A model generated the notes under the pieces. The model ran no database searches and was not told where the DNA came from. It was given only the letters and a program-made list of their open reading frames with translations. Of a DNA stretch of 64,000 nt, positions 1 through 10,689 are shown one piece after another (position 1 is the first letter of the stretch; each line of letters starts with the position of its first letter). The stretch is taken from positions 1-64,000 of the forward strand of contig CALLAW010000043.1 of NCBI GenBank assembly GCA_938001865.1, read 5' to 3'. Origin of the DNA: an uncultured Saprospiraceae bacterium. Its GTDB lineage: Bacteria > Bacteroidota > Bacteroidia > Chitinophagales > Saprospiraceae. The translations under genes and the position numbers were made by a program.

Positions 1-2
1 TT

Positions 3-668
3 CTAACAGATGATCTCTCTCAGCGACGAAATGTCATTTATAACGATCTGAGAAAAGTGCTTGGTTCCAATGAGATACAATACGGTCAAATTGTTCTAAA
101 TCTTTGCGCCAATCGCGATGGTAAGGTCACTTTCGTTGAAATCGATCGAGACAAATCTACAATTACGAGTGTTGAGATGTTAAACGAAGCATTAGTAGCT
201 GGCTATAATTACATCTTCGAACCAAATCCAAATGCTGCTCAATTAGATTGTGGTAGCATCTCTATTGAGATTAAAAACTTCAAAGAACAGAATCAAAGTG
301 CTGACTCTCAACTTAATGCTAATCCCAGTGAGTCACAAACTTCGATAGATCAGTTGCCAAATAATGGTGCTATCTCGAGAAAAATGATTTATAGCAATGT
401 GGTATGCATTTATAGCCAAGCAAAAAACCAAAATGGAACAATCTGTTTTAATGTCTGTATCAATCGTGAGGGTAAGGTCAAGTATGCGAGCATTGTCAAT
501 GAGAAAACAACCTTGAAGAATAAAAGATTCTTACAGAAAGCATTGAACTGCATCTATGAATATCAGTACGAACCTGATCCATCCGCAGCAGCAGAAGAAT
601 GTGGAACAATCCGAATGATTTTTGGCGGTGATCAATTTGAAAACTGGCGTTCTAAAACAGGAAGATAA
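3..668 (+). CDS. Protein with two tandem TonB C-terminal-like domains (5' end beyond the window)
   Basis: Frame is open from the window edge. The pattern G.I...C.NR.GKV...I......I...........Y.Y.P.P.AA..CG.I...I occurs twice in the translation. Confidence 0.6.
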   Translation, partial: LTDDLSQRRNVIYNDLRKVLGSNEIQYGQIVLNLCANRDGKVTFVEIDRDKSTITSVEMLNEALVAGYNYIFEPNPNAAQLDCGSISIEIKNFKEQNQSADSQLNANPSESQTSIDQLPNNGAISRKMIYSNVVCIYSQAKNQNGTICFNVCINREGKVKYASIVNEKTTLKNKRFLQKALNCIYEYQYEPDPSAAAEECGTIRMIFGGDQFENWRSKTGR

Positions 669-978
669 GTATCAATTCAGTCTGTAAATTTCTATTCTGA
701 TCTTCAACCTCTCAATCAAGGACAAATAACCTTTAACACAATACTTACTGTCAATCTTTACCCTTCTAAGAGAGTTTAAGATAAAACCAAACAATTTCCT
801 TCTATATTGGGTAATAACAATCGTTGACTGCAGGGTCCAAGTAAGAGTTGGCTCATGGTATTCACCCATGCATTCGCATTGAAGATTAGTTGCATTCACT
901 TATATTACAATTTAGTGTTATTTGTATATCTTTGTATGACTAATACGCAATCCTCCACCATAATAAAATATAATTCTT

Positions 979-1896
979 ATGAAGAAGATAATTTTTCTCT
1001 CCCTCGTCACAACTCTACTGCTCTCATCATGTATCACTAAGAAGCAGTTCGCGTCAGTTAAGTCAGAACTAGAGCTAGCGAATAGAGATCTCGGCAAGTG
1101 TGGTGAAAGCCTCAATCAATACATGAATAAGCTTACAGCCTGTGAAAAAGAAAATGCTAGACTCCTCGCTGAGCTTAAAGCAAATACCGGTACTCTTCAA
1201 GCACGACAAGACCAAATCGAAGACCTCAAAGACCAAATTAGAGATTCAAGAACTGTGAGAGACAACACAGCTACTCAAGTTGGCGACCTCACTGTACTCA
1301 CACAAGAGGCTAACCAGAATGTCAAAGCAACCCTTGAACAATTAGAGAAGAAAGACAAATACATCAATCTCCTCCAAGCGGCTAAGACAAAGGCAGATAG
1401 CATCAACCTTGCTCTCGCAGTCAATCTCAAAGATGTACTCAGAGATGGCATCGCTGACCAAGATGTCAATATCAAGGTAGACAAGACTGTAGTCTTCATC
1501 AATATCTCAGATAAGATGCTCTACGAGTCAGGAAGCTATAGACTCACACCTAGAGCTAATGAAGTACTCAATAAGATTGCAACGATTGTCAAATCAAGGC
1601 CCGAACTCGAGGTGATGGTCGAAGGTTATACCGACAATGTACCTATGAGGTCATCATGTATCGAAGATAATTGGGACCTTTCTGTGAAGCGATCTACTTC
1701 AGTAGTCAGAGCATTGCAGACGAAGTATGGTGTCGACCCCAATAAGCTCATCGCAGCAGGGAGAGGTGAGTACAATCAATTGGCCTCTAATGATACTGCC
1801 GAAGGAAAATCTACGAATAGAAGAACACGAATCATCTTGTTACCAAAGCTTGATCAATTCTATGATTTGTTAAATCCGGCTAACGTACCTGAATAA
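979..1896 (+). CDS. OmpA family lipoprotein
   Basis: Lipoprotein signal MKKIIFLSLVTTLLLSSC, coiled-coil segment, C-terminal OmpA/MotB peptidoglycan-binding motif (VEGYTDN...LSVKRSTSVVRAL...GRGEYN...NRRTRIILLP). Confidence 0.9.
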   Translation: MKKIIFLSLVTTLLLSSCITKKQFASVKSELELANRDLGKCGESLNQYMNKLTACEKENARLLAELKANTGTLQARQDQIEDLKDQIRDSRTVRDNTATQVGDLTVLTQEANQNVKATLEQLEKKDKYINLLQAAKTKADSINLALAVNLKDVLRDGIADQDVNIKVDKTVVFINISDKMLYESGSYRLTPRANEVLNKIATIVKSRPELEVMVEGYTDNVPMRSSCIEDNWDLSVKRSTSVVRALQTKYGVDPNKLIAAGRGEYNQLASNDTAEGKSTNRRTRIILLPKLDQFYDLLNPANVPE

Positions 1897-1971
1897 AGTA
1901 GTAATTGGTTCTAATTTGAGGAATAATTTTTGGTAAATTCGTATTATCGTTAATTCCTATATTAAGAACTT

Positions 1972-2319
1972 ATGAGCAACACAGTAAACAATGCTCCGCA
2001 TACAGAGTGGACATACAAAGAATACATCTGTTTTATACTGATCTATGCTTCGTATGAAGACCTTGACTTTAGTGATGCAGAGGAGCAGTTTATCAGAGAA
2101 AAGACTGGAGCTGAGACCTTAGACAAGATGCATACGGTCTTTAAGAATGCTGGTCAATATGAGTGTCTTCAAATGATTTTGGATCTCAAAGACAAGTTTA
2201 TCGGTACGGAGACTCAAAAAGAAGATCTGCTGACAATCTTAAGTCAACATTTCGGAGTCGATGGAGAATTCAGCAAACTTGAAAAAGTCTTAATGGGTTT
2301 CCTACGAAACCTACTGTAA
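1972..2319 (+). CDS. Small all-helical conserved protein (possibly TerB-like)
   Basis: 115 aa intact ORF followed by a terminator; acidic helical content only, fold guess is weak. Confidence 0.6.
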   Translation: MSNTVNNAPHTEWTYKEYICFILIYASYEDLDFSDAEEQFIREKTGAETLDKMHTVFKNAGQYECLQMILDLKDKFIGTETQKEDLLTILSQHFGVDGEFSKLEKVLMGFLRNLL

Positions 2320-2326
2320 ATAAAGT

Positions 2327-2360
2327 AAAAGAGTGTGTCACTTGACACACTCTTTTTTTT
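2327..2360 (+). terminator. Rho-independent terminator
   Basis: Inverted repeat AAAAGAGTGTGTCA / TGACACACTCTTTT followed by a T-run. Confidence 0.9.
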
Positions 2361-2386
2361 ATCCCATCACTTCAGTTCTTCACAGC

Positions 2387-4102
2387 ATGCGTCAGATACT
2401 CTTTACTCTCCTACTCACGACATCGATTACTCTCATTATGGCTCAAGACCATCACCACTCTACTCTCCACAAATCAGAAAACAATCAAACACCGACTTAC
2501 CTTGAGGTCATCGAATATTATCAAGCAATATCTAATGAAAGTCAATTGGTCCAAGTCAGCGAATTTGGGTTGACAGATTCAGGATACCCTCTCCATGAGG
2601 TGGTGATATCTAATGATCAGAGCTTCAGCCCCAACAAAGAAAAAATCGTCCTCTTCATTAACAATGCGATCCATCCTGGGGAGCCTTGTGGTGTAGATGC
2701 CTCCATCCAACTGACACAATCTATTGTTGATGGTAAGTTCACGATACCTAATGATTTGACGATTGTGCTCATACCATTCTACAATATCGGTGGTGGTCTC
2801 AACCGAGGAAGCCATAGCAGAGCCAACCAAAATGGTCCTGAGGAATATGGGTTTAGAGGCAATGCCAAGAACCTTGATCTCAACCGTGACTTTATTAAGT
2901 GTGATAGTCGTAATGCACTTTCATTTAACCAACTCTTTACCAAATGGTCACCGCATGTCTTCATAGATAATCATACGTCAAATGGTGCAGACTATCAATA
3001 CATAATGACTTTGATCGCCACTCAGAAGGACAAGTTAGCAGCACCACTTGCTAGCTATCTGACCAATACTCTTCTTCCTGATCTATACCAACAGATGGAA
3101 GCTAAAGATTGGGAAATGACTCCATATGTCTATTCTAACGGTTCGCCTGACAATGGGATTAGAGGCTTCTTAGATCTTCCTAGATACTCTACTGGTTATG
3201 CGGCATTGCATCATTGTATTGGTTTCATGCCTGAGACTCACATGCTTAAGCCTTACGAGGATAGAGTCGAGAGTACACTCGCTTTTATGGAGTCCATGAT
3301 TACGCATTTGGCTACGACCGATACTGATCTGAAGACTCTCAAGCAAGAAGCAATTCAATCGGTATATCCTGAGACTACCCATGCTGTCGATTGGGTCCTT
3401 AACAAAGAGAAAGTCGAAAAACTGACCTTCAAAGGGTATGAAGCGACTACTCAAGAGAGTGAAGTCACTGGTCTGCCTAGACTCTACTATGATCACAACC
3501 AACCTTATACCAAGGAGATTGATTTTTATAATACTTATCAAGTAATAGCAGCTGTCAGTATACCAAAGGCCTATGTGATTCCACAAGCTTACGCTAAAGT
3601 GATTGATATACTCAAGGCAAATGGTGTGGAAATGCAAAGGTTAGAATCTGATACAACTCTGACTGTTACAATGTCAAAAATTAAAAGCTACAAGACGGTG
3701 GACTTTCCCTACGAGGGGCATTACCTCCACTCCAATGTAAAGGCCGTAGGTGGCTCCAGACAATGGACGTACTACAAAGGTGATTACGTCATCTCAACAG
3801 ATCAAAATGCTCGTATCTATCTCGCTAACACGCTAGAGCTATCGGCTCCAGATAGCTTCTTCGCATGGAATTTTTTTGATGGAATCTTAATGCAAAAGGA
3901 GCATTACTCAGCCTACGTCTTTGAAGATACAGCTGCACAACTCCTCTCTAATGATGCACAGCTCAAGGCAAAATTCTTAGCCAAAAAGGAGGAAGATACA
4001 GATTTTGCAAACGATGCGAAAGCACAATTGGACTATCTCTACGAGCAGTCTGTCAATGCTGAACCTACCTACCTCCTCTACCCTGTTGGAGGCCTAAATT
4101 GA
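2387..4102 (+). CDS. M14 family zinc carboxypeptidase-like metallopeptidase, secreted
   Basis: HPGEPCG zinc motif, NLDLNRDF and DNHTSNG motifs. Start moved to MRQILFTLLLTTSITLIMAQ because the longer ORF begins inside the upstream terminator. Confidence 0.85.
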   Translation: MRQILFTLLLTTSITLIMAQDHHHSTLHKSENNQTPTYLEVIEYYQAISNESQLVQVSEFGLTDSGYPLHEVVISNDQSFSPNKEKIVLFINNAIHPGEPCGVDASIQLTQSIVDGKFTIPNDLTIVLIPFYNIGGGLNRGSHSRANQNGPEEYGFRGNAKNLDLNRDFIKCDSRNALSFNQLFTKWSPHVFIDNHTSNGADYQYIMTLIATQKDKLAAPLASYLTNTLLPDLYQQMEAKDWEMTPYVYSNGSPDNGIRGFLDLPRYSTGYAALHHCIGFMPETHMLKPYEDRVESTLAFMESMITHLATTDTDLKTLKQEAIQSVYPETTHAVDWVLNKEKVEKLTFKGYEATTQESEVTGLPRLYYDHNQPYTKEIDFYNTYQVIAAVSIPKAYVIPQAYAKVIDILKANGVEMQRLESDTTLTVTMSKIKSYKTVDFPYEGHYLHSNVKAVGGSRQWTYYKGDYVISTDQNARIYLANTLELSAPDSFFAWNFFDGILMQKEHYSAYVFEDTAAQLLSNDAQLKAKFLAKKEEDTDFANDAKAQLDYLYEQSVNAEPTYLLYPVGGLN

Positions 4103-4232
4103 CTCACTTGACAGTCTCTGAGATTACCCTCCTTGACATAGGCTAAATCTCCCGTATAACTGTATATTTGCACCTTGCAAAAACCGATATTCAATAACCT
4201 GAATATTTCATAGATAACCTACAAACTACCTG

Positions 4233-5747
4233 ATGGGTAACACAACCATTCAATCTGCCCTGATCTCAGTCTATCATAAAGATGGATTAGAAGATATCAT
4301 CAAAGGACTCAAAGACAACAATATTACTGTATACTCGACTGGAGGCACCTATGCTCATCTAGAAGATAAAGGCTTGGATCTACGCAAAGTAGAAGATCTT
4401 ACATCCTATCCTTCAATCTTAGGAGGTAGGGTCAAGACACTCCACCCTAAGGTATTTGGTGGAATCTTAGCCATGCGAAACGATGATCACATCGGCCAAC
4501 TTGACAAATATGAAATCCCTACAATCGATCTGGTCATTGTAGACTTGTATCCATTCGAAGAGACTGTTGCCAATAGTACTGACGAAGCGGAGATTATTGA
4601 GAAAATTGACATTGGTGGTATTGCGCTGATCAGAGGTGCAGCGAAGAACTACAACGATGTCGTTGTGATCCCGTCAAAGGACCAATACTCAGACCTAGAA
4701 ACAATCTTAGCTAATGGAGCAAAGACTAACCTAGAGCAGCGTAAAGCACTCTCAGGCAAAGCCTTTGGCATTTCATCTCACTATGATACAGCGATCCACA
4801 ACTATCTCTCCCCTACCAAAAAACTAAACATCTCTGCTGTAAACGGTATAACTCTCAGATATGGAGAAAATCCTCATCAGCAAGGAATCTTCTTTGGAGA
4901 GATGGGTGCAATGTTTGACAAGCTTAGCGGGAAGGAACTCTCATATAATAATCTCGTAGATGTAGATGCTGCGATCAGTGTCATGAAGGAGTTCAAAGAC
5001 GAAGAGCCAACCTGTGCTATCCTCAAGCATACCAACACATGTGGTCTTGCATCTGGTGATACTGTACATGAGGCATGGACTAAGGCACTGCAAGCAGATT
5101 CAGTCTCTGCATTTGGAGGGATCTTTATCTTCAATCATCCTGTCGATAAAGAGACAGCAACAGAAATAGACAAACTCTTCTATGAAGTAGTCATAGCACC
5201 AGACTTTACAGAAGATGCTCAGGCACTCCTCACAGCCAAGTCAAAGAGGATATTGCTAAAACTGAATCACTACAACCAGAGAACAAAATCAGTAAAATCA
5301 ATACTCAATGGCTATATCGAACAAGATATCGACCAGACAACAGAGAGTGCTGAGAATTTTTCATATCCCACACAGACCAAAGCAACTGACAATCAAGAGT
5401 CAGACCTCATATTTGCTCTTAAATGCGTCAAACACCTCAAGTCTAATACAATTGTATTCGTCAAAGATAAGCAGATGCTAAGTATGGGCTGTGGGCAGAC
5501 AAGTCGAGTAGATGCTTGTAATCAAGCAATCAACAAAGCTGCTGCTTTCAATCTGAGTCTAGAGGGAAGTGTGATGGCATCTGATGCATTCTTCCCGTTT
5601 CCTGACTGTGTAGAGTTAGCCGCAGCTGCAGGTGTCAAGGCAGTCGTCCAGCCAGGAGGATCTATCAAAGACAATCTCAGTATCGAAGCCTGTGATAAAT
5701 ACTCAATTGCGATGGCTGTCACTGGTGTAAGACATTTTAAACACTAA
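4233..5747 (+). CDS. purH: Bifunctional AICAR formyltransferase/IMP cyclohydrolase
   Basis: STGGT, GGRVKTLHPKVFGGIL, LRYGENPHQQG, KHTNTCGLA, DAFFPFPD and QPGGSIKD motifs; full length. Confidence 0.97.
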   Translation: MGNTTIQSALISVYHKDGLEDIIKGLKDNNITVYSTGGTYAHLEDKGLDLRKVEDLTSYPSILGGRVKTLHPKVFGGILAMRNDDHIGQLDKYEIPTIDLVIVDLYPFEETVANSTDEAEIIEKIDIGGIALIRGAAKNYNDVVVIPSKDQYSDLETILANGAKTNLEQRKALSGKAFGISSHYDTAIHNYLSPTKKLNISAVNGITLRYGENPHQQGIFFGEMGAMFDKLSGKELSYNNLVDVDAAISVMKEFKDEEPTCAILKHTNTCGLASGDTVHEAWTKALQADSVSAFGGIFIFNHPVDKETATEIDKLFYEVVIAPDFTEDAQALLTAKSKRILLKLNHYNQRTKSVKSILNGYIEQDIDQTTESAENFSYPTQTKATDNQESDLIFALKCVKHLKSNTIVFVKDKQMLSMGCGQTSRVDACNQAINKAAAFNLSLEGSVMASDAFFPFPDCVELAAAAGVKAVVQPGGSIKDNLSIEACDKYSIAMAVTGVRHFKH

Positions 5748-5789
5748 ATTGCCCAAAGTAACAATAAAGAATAATCGTAATAGTTAAGG

Positions 5790-6509
5790 ATGACAACGAT
5801 CTGCATAGATGAGGGGAATACTAGGGCAAAGGTAGGCATGTTTGCTGGTCATAATATGGTCAAGTATGCAGCCTTCCAAGAAGATTGGTCAGAAGACTTG
5901 AAACAGTTCATCGGAACCACGACAATTGACAACGTAATCGTAACATCCACCAAAGAAGATTATACTCGTCTCGAAGAAACATTGCAAGGCTACAATACTA
6001 AGATCATCAAGTCAGTAAGTGATATCCCCCTCGAAATCGAATATGACACCCCACATACACTTGGTAAAGATCGAGTACTGTCGGCATATGCAGCTTCACA
6101 ACTCTTCCCAGGTCAGAATGCCGCTATCTTTGATATCGGGACTTGTATGACATCAGACTTCCTCTATCTTGGCAGAAAGTTCATGGGTGGTAATATCTCA
6201 CCTGGACTACACATGCGATTGAAAGCAATGCATGAGTATACAGCTAAGTTACCTTGGGTCGAACCTACAAGTGAAAATCATTACATTGGCAAATCGACTG
6301 AAAAAGCACTTCAAAATGGAGGATTTTACGGAATGCTTTACGAAATTGAAGGTTTTATCATTTCCTTAAGGAAAAATTATAACCCAGTTCGCGTTATGCT
6401 TACAGGTGGTAGTGCCCACTTCTTTGCCGAACGTCTAGAAAGAAAGATATATATTGATCATTTCTTAAACATCAAAGGATTACACTACTTATCAAAATAT
6501 TATGGTTAG
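5790..6509 (+). CDS. coaX: Type III pantothenate kinase
   Basis: IDEGNTRAKVG start, FDIGTCMTSDF, GGNISPGL and LTGGSA motifs. Confidence 0.93.
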   Translation: MTTICIDEGNTRAKVGMFAGHNMVKYAAFQEDWSEDLKQFIGTTTIDNVIVTSTKEDYTRLEETLQGYNTKIIKSVSDIPLEIEYDTPHTLGKDRVLSAYAASQLFPGQNAAIFDIGTCMTSDFLYLGRKFMGGNISPGLHMRLKAMHEYTAKLPWVEPTSENHYIGKSTEKALQNGGFYGMLYEIEGFIISLRKNYNPVRVMLTGGSAHFFAERLERKIYIDHFLNIKGLHYLSKYYG

Positions 6510-7833
6510 ATACATTGCAATTTCGATACTCATATTATTACAATGCTCAGTGTTTGGGCAGGCAACTGACAATTCTATCTTTTCAAGATTTGGAATAGGA
6601 GACATCGTCTCTCCAGGTTACTCTAGTTTTACTGGTATTGGTGGAGCAGCCTCAGGATATTACACAGACTATACAATCAATAATGTCAACCCAGCATCAT
6701 ATAGCAGGCTGACAACAGCTGCATTTGATCTTGGCCTCTCTGCCCGAAATTTTCAGACAGAGATCGATGGGAGATCAGGATCTCGTCTATGGAGTGGCAA
6801 TCTAGATAATGTCGCAATCGCATTTCCCTTGAGGAATAGTATCAACAAAGCCCTCAATCCACTTACAAGTCCTACAGACTTTGGGATGGCATTTGGGATC
6901 AACCCTATCTCTAGGATAGGATATAATGTCTCGAGTATAGAAGCAGATTCCAATCTAGGCAATGTAGAGAGGAACTATACTGGCTTTGGTGGACTCTACA
7001 AGTTCTATTGGGGATCGAGTATCGAATACAAAAACTTCTCAGCAGGAATCAATGCTAACATGGTATTTGGTAGACTCAATTATGAAAAGAATATCCTTTT
7101 CATTGATCTCCCAGCTGCATTTAGCAACTTATTTTCAACATCATACAATGCTCAAGGGCTAGGTCTTGACTATGGAGTCATGTATACATACATCTTTGAC
7201 GAAGAAAATCTTGATCAGAACGTCGTCGGAAATAGACTTACTGTCGGTGTACATGGCAGCACGGGGACTACTCTCAATGCGACAGCAAATGTAGAGAATA
7301 TCCTCTTCCAAAACTTTGGATCAATAGCGGTAACTGACACCCTGATCGCAGACACAGATATCGAGGGAGAACTCAAGTTACCCTCTAGCTTGGGGATGGG
7401 CATCTCCTACCAGCAAGGTCTCAAGTGGGCAATCAGTGTAGCCTACACTACAACTCCATGGAGCAATTATAGTAACTCCATCGTCCAAGAATCACTCAGA
7501 GATGTCAACTCATTTAACATCGGTGGATGGTTTACACCAAATGCGAAGTCATATACATCTTACTTCAAGAGAATTAGATACAAATTTGGGGCATTCTATC
7601 GGACTGAACCAACTCAGATAAGCCAGTCAGAGGCTGGAGCAGAAGTAGAGCACTATGGAGTCACTCTAGGGACTCAGCTCCCATTCGTGAGTCAGCGTAA
7701 GATTAGTAGAGGCGATATCAGTGCCACTCTAGGATACAAAGGCAATGGATATATCAATGAACGATACATCAGTCTACAGTTTGGGTTCACATTCAATGAT
7801 GATCAATGGTTCCTCAAACGAAAGTATAATTAA
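6502..7833 (+). CDS. Outer-membrane beta-barrel-like protein
   Basis: Signal peptide, NSIFSRFGIGD...G.GGA..G...N..NPASY signature typical of Bacteroidota barrel proteins; overlaps the coaX stop. Confidence 0.75.
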   Translation: MVRYIAISILILLQCSVFGQATDNSIFSRFGIGDIVSPGYSSFTGIGGAASGYYTDYTINNVNPASYSRLTTAAFDLGLSARNFQTEIDGRSGSRLWSGNLDNVAIAFPLRNSINKALNPLTSPTDFGMAFGINPISRIGYNVSSIEADSNLGNVERNYTGFGGLYKFYWGSSIEYKNFSAGINANMVFGRLNYEKNILFIDLPAAFSNLFSTSYNAQGLGLDYGVMYTYIFDEENLDQNVVGNRLTVGVHGSTGTTLNATANVENILFQNFGSIAVTDTLIADTDIEGELKLPSSLGMGISYQQGLKWAISVAYTTTPWSNYSNSIVQESLRDVNSFNIGGWFTPNAKSYTSYFKRIRYKFGAFYRTEPTQISQSEAGAEVEHYGVTLGTQLPFVSQRKISRGDISATLGYKGNGYINERYISLQFGFTFNDDQWFLKRKYN

Positions 7834-7897
7834 ACAGAAAATCCTATCTTATTACAAGATTATAAAAACCTAAATAACTAATAGTAAACACAGAATT

Positions 7898-9292
7898 ATG
7901 AACAAAAAAATCGGAATTCTCCTCTTAATGCTCGGCACTGCATCTGTGGCAAGTAGCCAATGTGAATCTTGGGAAGGACATGCTAAACAAAGTGAAGCGG
8001 AAGAGGCTCACTCAGTATATCGTCAAGCATTGAAAACAGAAGATTATGACATTGCCGAAGAGTATTGGACTAAAGCTTATGCTATCGCTCCAGGAGCTGA
8101 TGGTAAGAGAGATTATCATATGATAGATGGTGCAGCTATCTACATGAATAAATTTAAAAATGAGACTGATACTGCACTCAAAGACGAATATAAAGAAAAG
8201 ATCATAGGGTTCTACGAACAAGCGATCTCATGCTATGAAGCAGGCAACATCTCTGTCTCTCAAAGTGAGACAGTGGATCAAAAAGTCTCATACCTCAAAG
8301 GAAGACTAGGCTATGATATGTACTACTATCTCCAAACTCCATATAGTACCAACTACGAATACCTCATGGATGCAATCAAGCGAGGTGGTAACGATGTCGA
8401 GTACATCGTGATGGATCCACTTGCCAAGATTACTGTATATCAATACCAAAATGGTGGATTGGACAAAGCTACGGCTCTTGCTAACTTTGAATTGCTCGAA
8501 ACTATCGCTGCCGCAAATACAGAAAGCGAATATGCTGAGTATTATCAACAAGCATGGGGAGCAGCTAAGGCTCACTATGCACCAGTAGAGACTGAGATAT
8601 TTGACTGTGAATACTTCAAAGAATCATATCAACAAAAGTATGATGACAATCCAGATGACATGGACAATGTCAAAACACTAATCGTACTCTTGAAGAAAAG
8701 AGGATGTCCTGACAATGATCCATTCTTAAGCCAATTAGAAGGTAAGTGGGCAAGCTATGCTGCGAGCACTAATGCTGCAAGACAAGCAGACTTCGAAGCA
8801 AGTAATCCTGCATTCATGGCAAAGAAAGAATACGATAAAGGTAACTTCGAAGGAGCAATCACAAAGTATAACGAAGCAATCGCTGCTGAGACAGATCCTG
8901 ATAAGAAGGCAAAGATGCTCTTCTCTAAAGCATCTATCCAATTCCGTAAGCTCAAGCAATATAATGATGCTAGGTCGACTGCAAGAGAAGCTGGTAAAGC
9001 AAAACAAGGATATGGGAGACCATATATGCTCATCGGTGATATGTATGCAACGACTGCTCGTAACTGTGGTGACTCGTGGAATCAACGCCTTGCAGTCATC
9101 GCCGCTATAGAGAAGTACTCTTATGCTAAGAGCATTGATCCATCAGTAGCAGATGAGGCAAACGAGAAAATAGGTAAGTACAAAGCGTCACTTCCAGAAA
9201 AGCAAGAAGGATTTATGAGAGGCGTAAAAGCTGGAGAGAAAGCAAAAGTAGGCTGTTGGATAGGCGAAACAGTAACTGTAAAGTTCAATTAA
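7898..9292 (+). CDS. Tetratricopeptide repeat protein, secreted/periplasmic
   Basis: Signal peptide and TPR-like repeats (AKKEYDKGNFEGAITKYNEAIAAE...). Confidence 0.85.
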   Translation: MNKKIGILLLMLGTASVASSQCESWEGHAKQSEAEEAHSVYRQALKTEDYDIAEEYWTKAYAIAPGADGKRDYHMIDGAAIYMNKFKNETDTALKDEYKEKIIGFYEQAISCYEAGNISVSQSETVDQKVSYLKGRLGYDMYYYLQTPYSTNYEYLMDAIKRGGNDVEYIVMDPLAKITVYQYQNGGLDKATALANFELLETIAAANTESEYAEYYQQAWGAAKAHYAPVETEIFDCEYFKESYQQKYDDNPDDMDNVKTLIVLLKKRGCPDNDPFLSQLEGKWASYAASTNAARQADFEASNPAFMAKKEYDKGNFEGAITKYNEAIAAETDPDKKAKMLFSKASIQFRKLKQYNDARSTAREAGKAKQGYGRPYMLIGDMYATTARNCGDSWNQRLAVIAAIEKYSYAKSIDPSVADEANEKIGKYKASLPEKQEGFMRGVKAGEKAKVGCWIGETVTVKFN

Positions 9293-9325
9293 TCGCAACC
9301 TAGCCCTTTGTTGAAATATACTTGT

Positions 9326-9365
9326 AAGCACACTTTAGTCCAGACTAAGGTGTGCTTTTTTTTTT
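9326..9365 (+). terminator. Rho-independent terminator
   Basis: AAGCACACTTTAGTC / GACTAAGGTGTGCTT followed by a long T-run. Confidence 0.9.
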
Positions 9366-9683
9366 GATTAATACCTTGGCCTGAGATTGAATATTACAAT
9401 GTGGTGATTAGGTTATAACACAAAAATTACACTTAACAAAATTGGTCAAATCTAATACAGAAAGAATACAAGAGAACATCCATACCACAATAGAGGAAAA
9501 GAAGATCACACTCGGCAATGCAAATAGAATACTAAAACAAGCAGAATTTAAAATGAGTTATTACAAATTAATCGTCTAAAAATAAGGGCTGCTGAAATCA
9601 AGTTGAACCATTACCAAAGCCCACTTGAATGCTTAGATATTACAGTGCCAATATTTAGGTAAATAAGCTAAGTTCTACTCAAT

Positions 9684-10637
9684 CTAAAATATTTTCTCTA
9701 AGATTGCCTTAGTTGTCTTAGCTCTACCCATAGTGTAATAGTGGAGGCAAGGTACTTTAGCAGCCATGAGTTCTTTGGCTTGTTGGATTCCCCATTCTAT
9801 ACCTACTTGCTTCACAGCTTCTTTGGTCTTAGCATCTTCGATCGCATCTGATAGCTCTTCTGGTATCTCTAGGTGGAAGTATCTTGGCAATACACTGAGT
9901 TGCTTCTGAGTGGTAATCGTCTTGAGTCCTGGGATGATTGGCACTGTGATCCCTTCGGCTCTACACCTATCTACAAAGTCAAAGTAATGCTTATTGTTGA
10001 AAAACATTTGAGTGACGATGTAATCAGCTCCCATCTCTATTTTTTGCTTGAGATATTTGAGGTCTGATTTCATATTGGGTGCTTCGAAGTGTTTCTCTGG
10101 ATACCCCGCTACTCCGATACAGAAGTCTGATGGATTGGGATTGCTGAGCTCTTCATCGATATAGACACCATTATTCATATCTGTAATCTGACCGATGAGA
10201 TCAGATGTATAGGCATGACCATCTGGCTCAGGGTTGAATGCTCTCTCAGATTTGATGGGATCACCTCTCAGAGCTAATACATTATCAATTCCTAAAAAGT
10301 TAAGGTCAATCAGAGCATTTTCTGTTTCCTCTTTGGAGAAGCCTCCACAGATGAGATGAGGGACTGCTTCGATGTCGTACTTATACTTGATCGCAGCACA
10401 GATTCCTACTGTTCCTGGTCTCTTTTTGGTACTTTTCTTTTCGAGGAGACCATTAGGATGCTTCTTGAATGTAAACTCCTCTCGGTGGTATGTCACATCA
10501 ATAAATGCTGGATTGAACTCCTTCAATGAATCAATCGTGGAATAGATTGACTCCACTCCTTGACCTTTGAGCGGTGGAAGAATCTCCATGCTGAATACTG
10601 TTTCTTTTTGTGTTTTCAAGAAGTCTGTAAGCTTCAT
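9684..10637 (-). CDS. metF: Methylenetetrahydrofolate reductase
   Basis: FSMEILPPLKGQG, DVTYHR, NVLALRGDP, GADYIVTQMFF, PIIPGLKTI motifs; adjacent to metH. Confidence 0.96.
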   Translation of the reverse strand: MKLTDFLKTQKETVFSMEILPPLKGQGVESIYSTIDSLKEFNPAFIDVTYHREEFTFKKHPNGLLEKKSTKKRPGTVGICAAIKYKYDIEAVPHLICGGFSKEETENALIDLNFLGIDNVLALRGDPIKSERAFNPEPDGHAYTSDLIGQITDMNNGVYIDEELSNPNPSDFCIGVAGYPEKHFEAPNMKSDLKYLKQKIEMGADYIVTQMFFNNKHYFDFVDRCRAEGITVPIIPGLKTITTQKQLSVLPRYFHLEIPEELSDAIEDAKTKEAVKQVGIEWGIQQAKELMAAKVPCLHYYTMGRAKTTKAILEKIF

Positions 10638-10689
10638 ATCTTTTCTCTTTTTCTACTGAGGGTATTCCTCATTTATTGATATTCGTTAT

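Noticed and set aside
3170-3637. 155-aa minus-strand ORF inside the M14 peptidase gene
   Set aside because: Lies wholly within a confident CDS on the other strand with no recognisable domain.
4187-4206. 7-bp hairpin ATATTCA-ATAACC-TGAATAT in the purH leader
   Set aside because: AT-rich and short; does not match a known purine riboswitch and could be chance.
8735-9110. Overlapping ORFs of 116, 92 and 117 aa in other frames of the TPR gene
   Set aside because: Alternative-frame readings of a repetitive, alanine/lysine-rich coding sequence.
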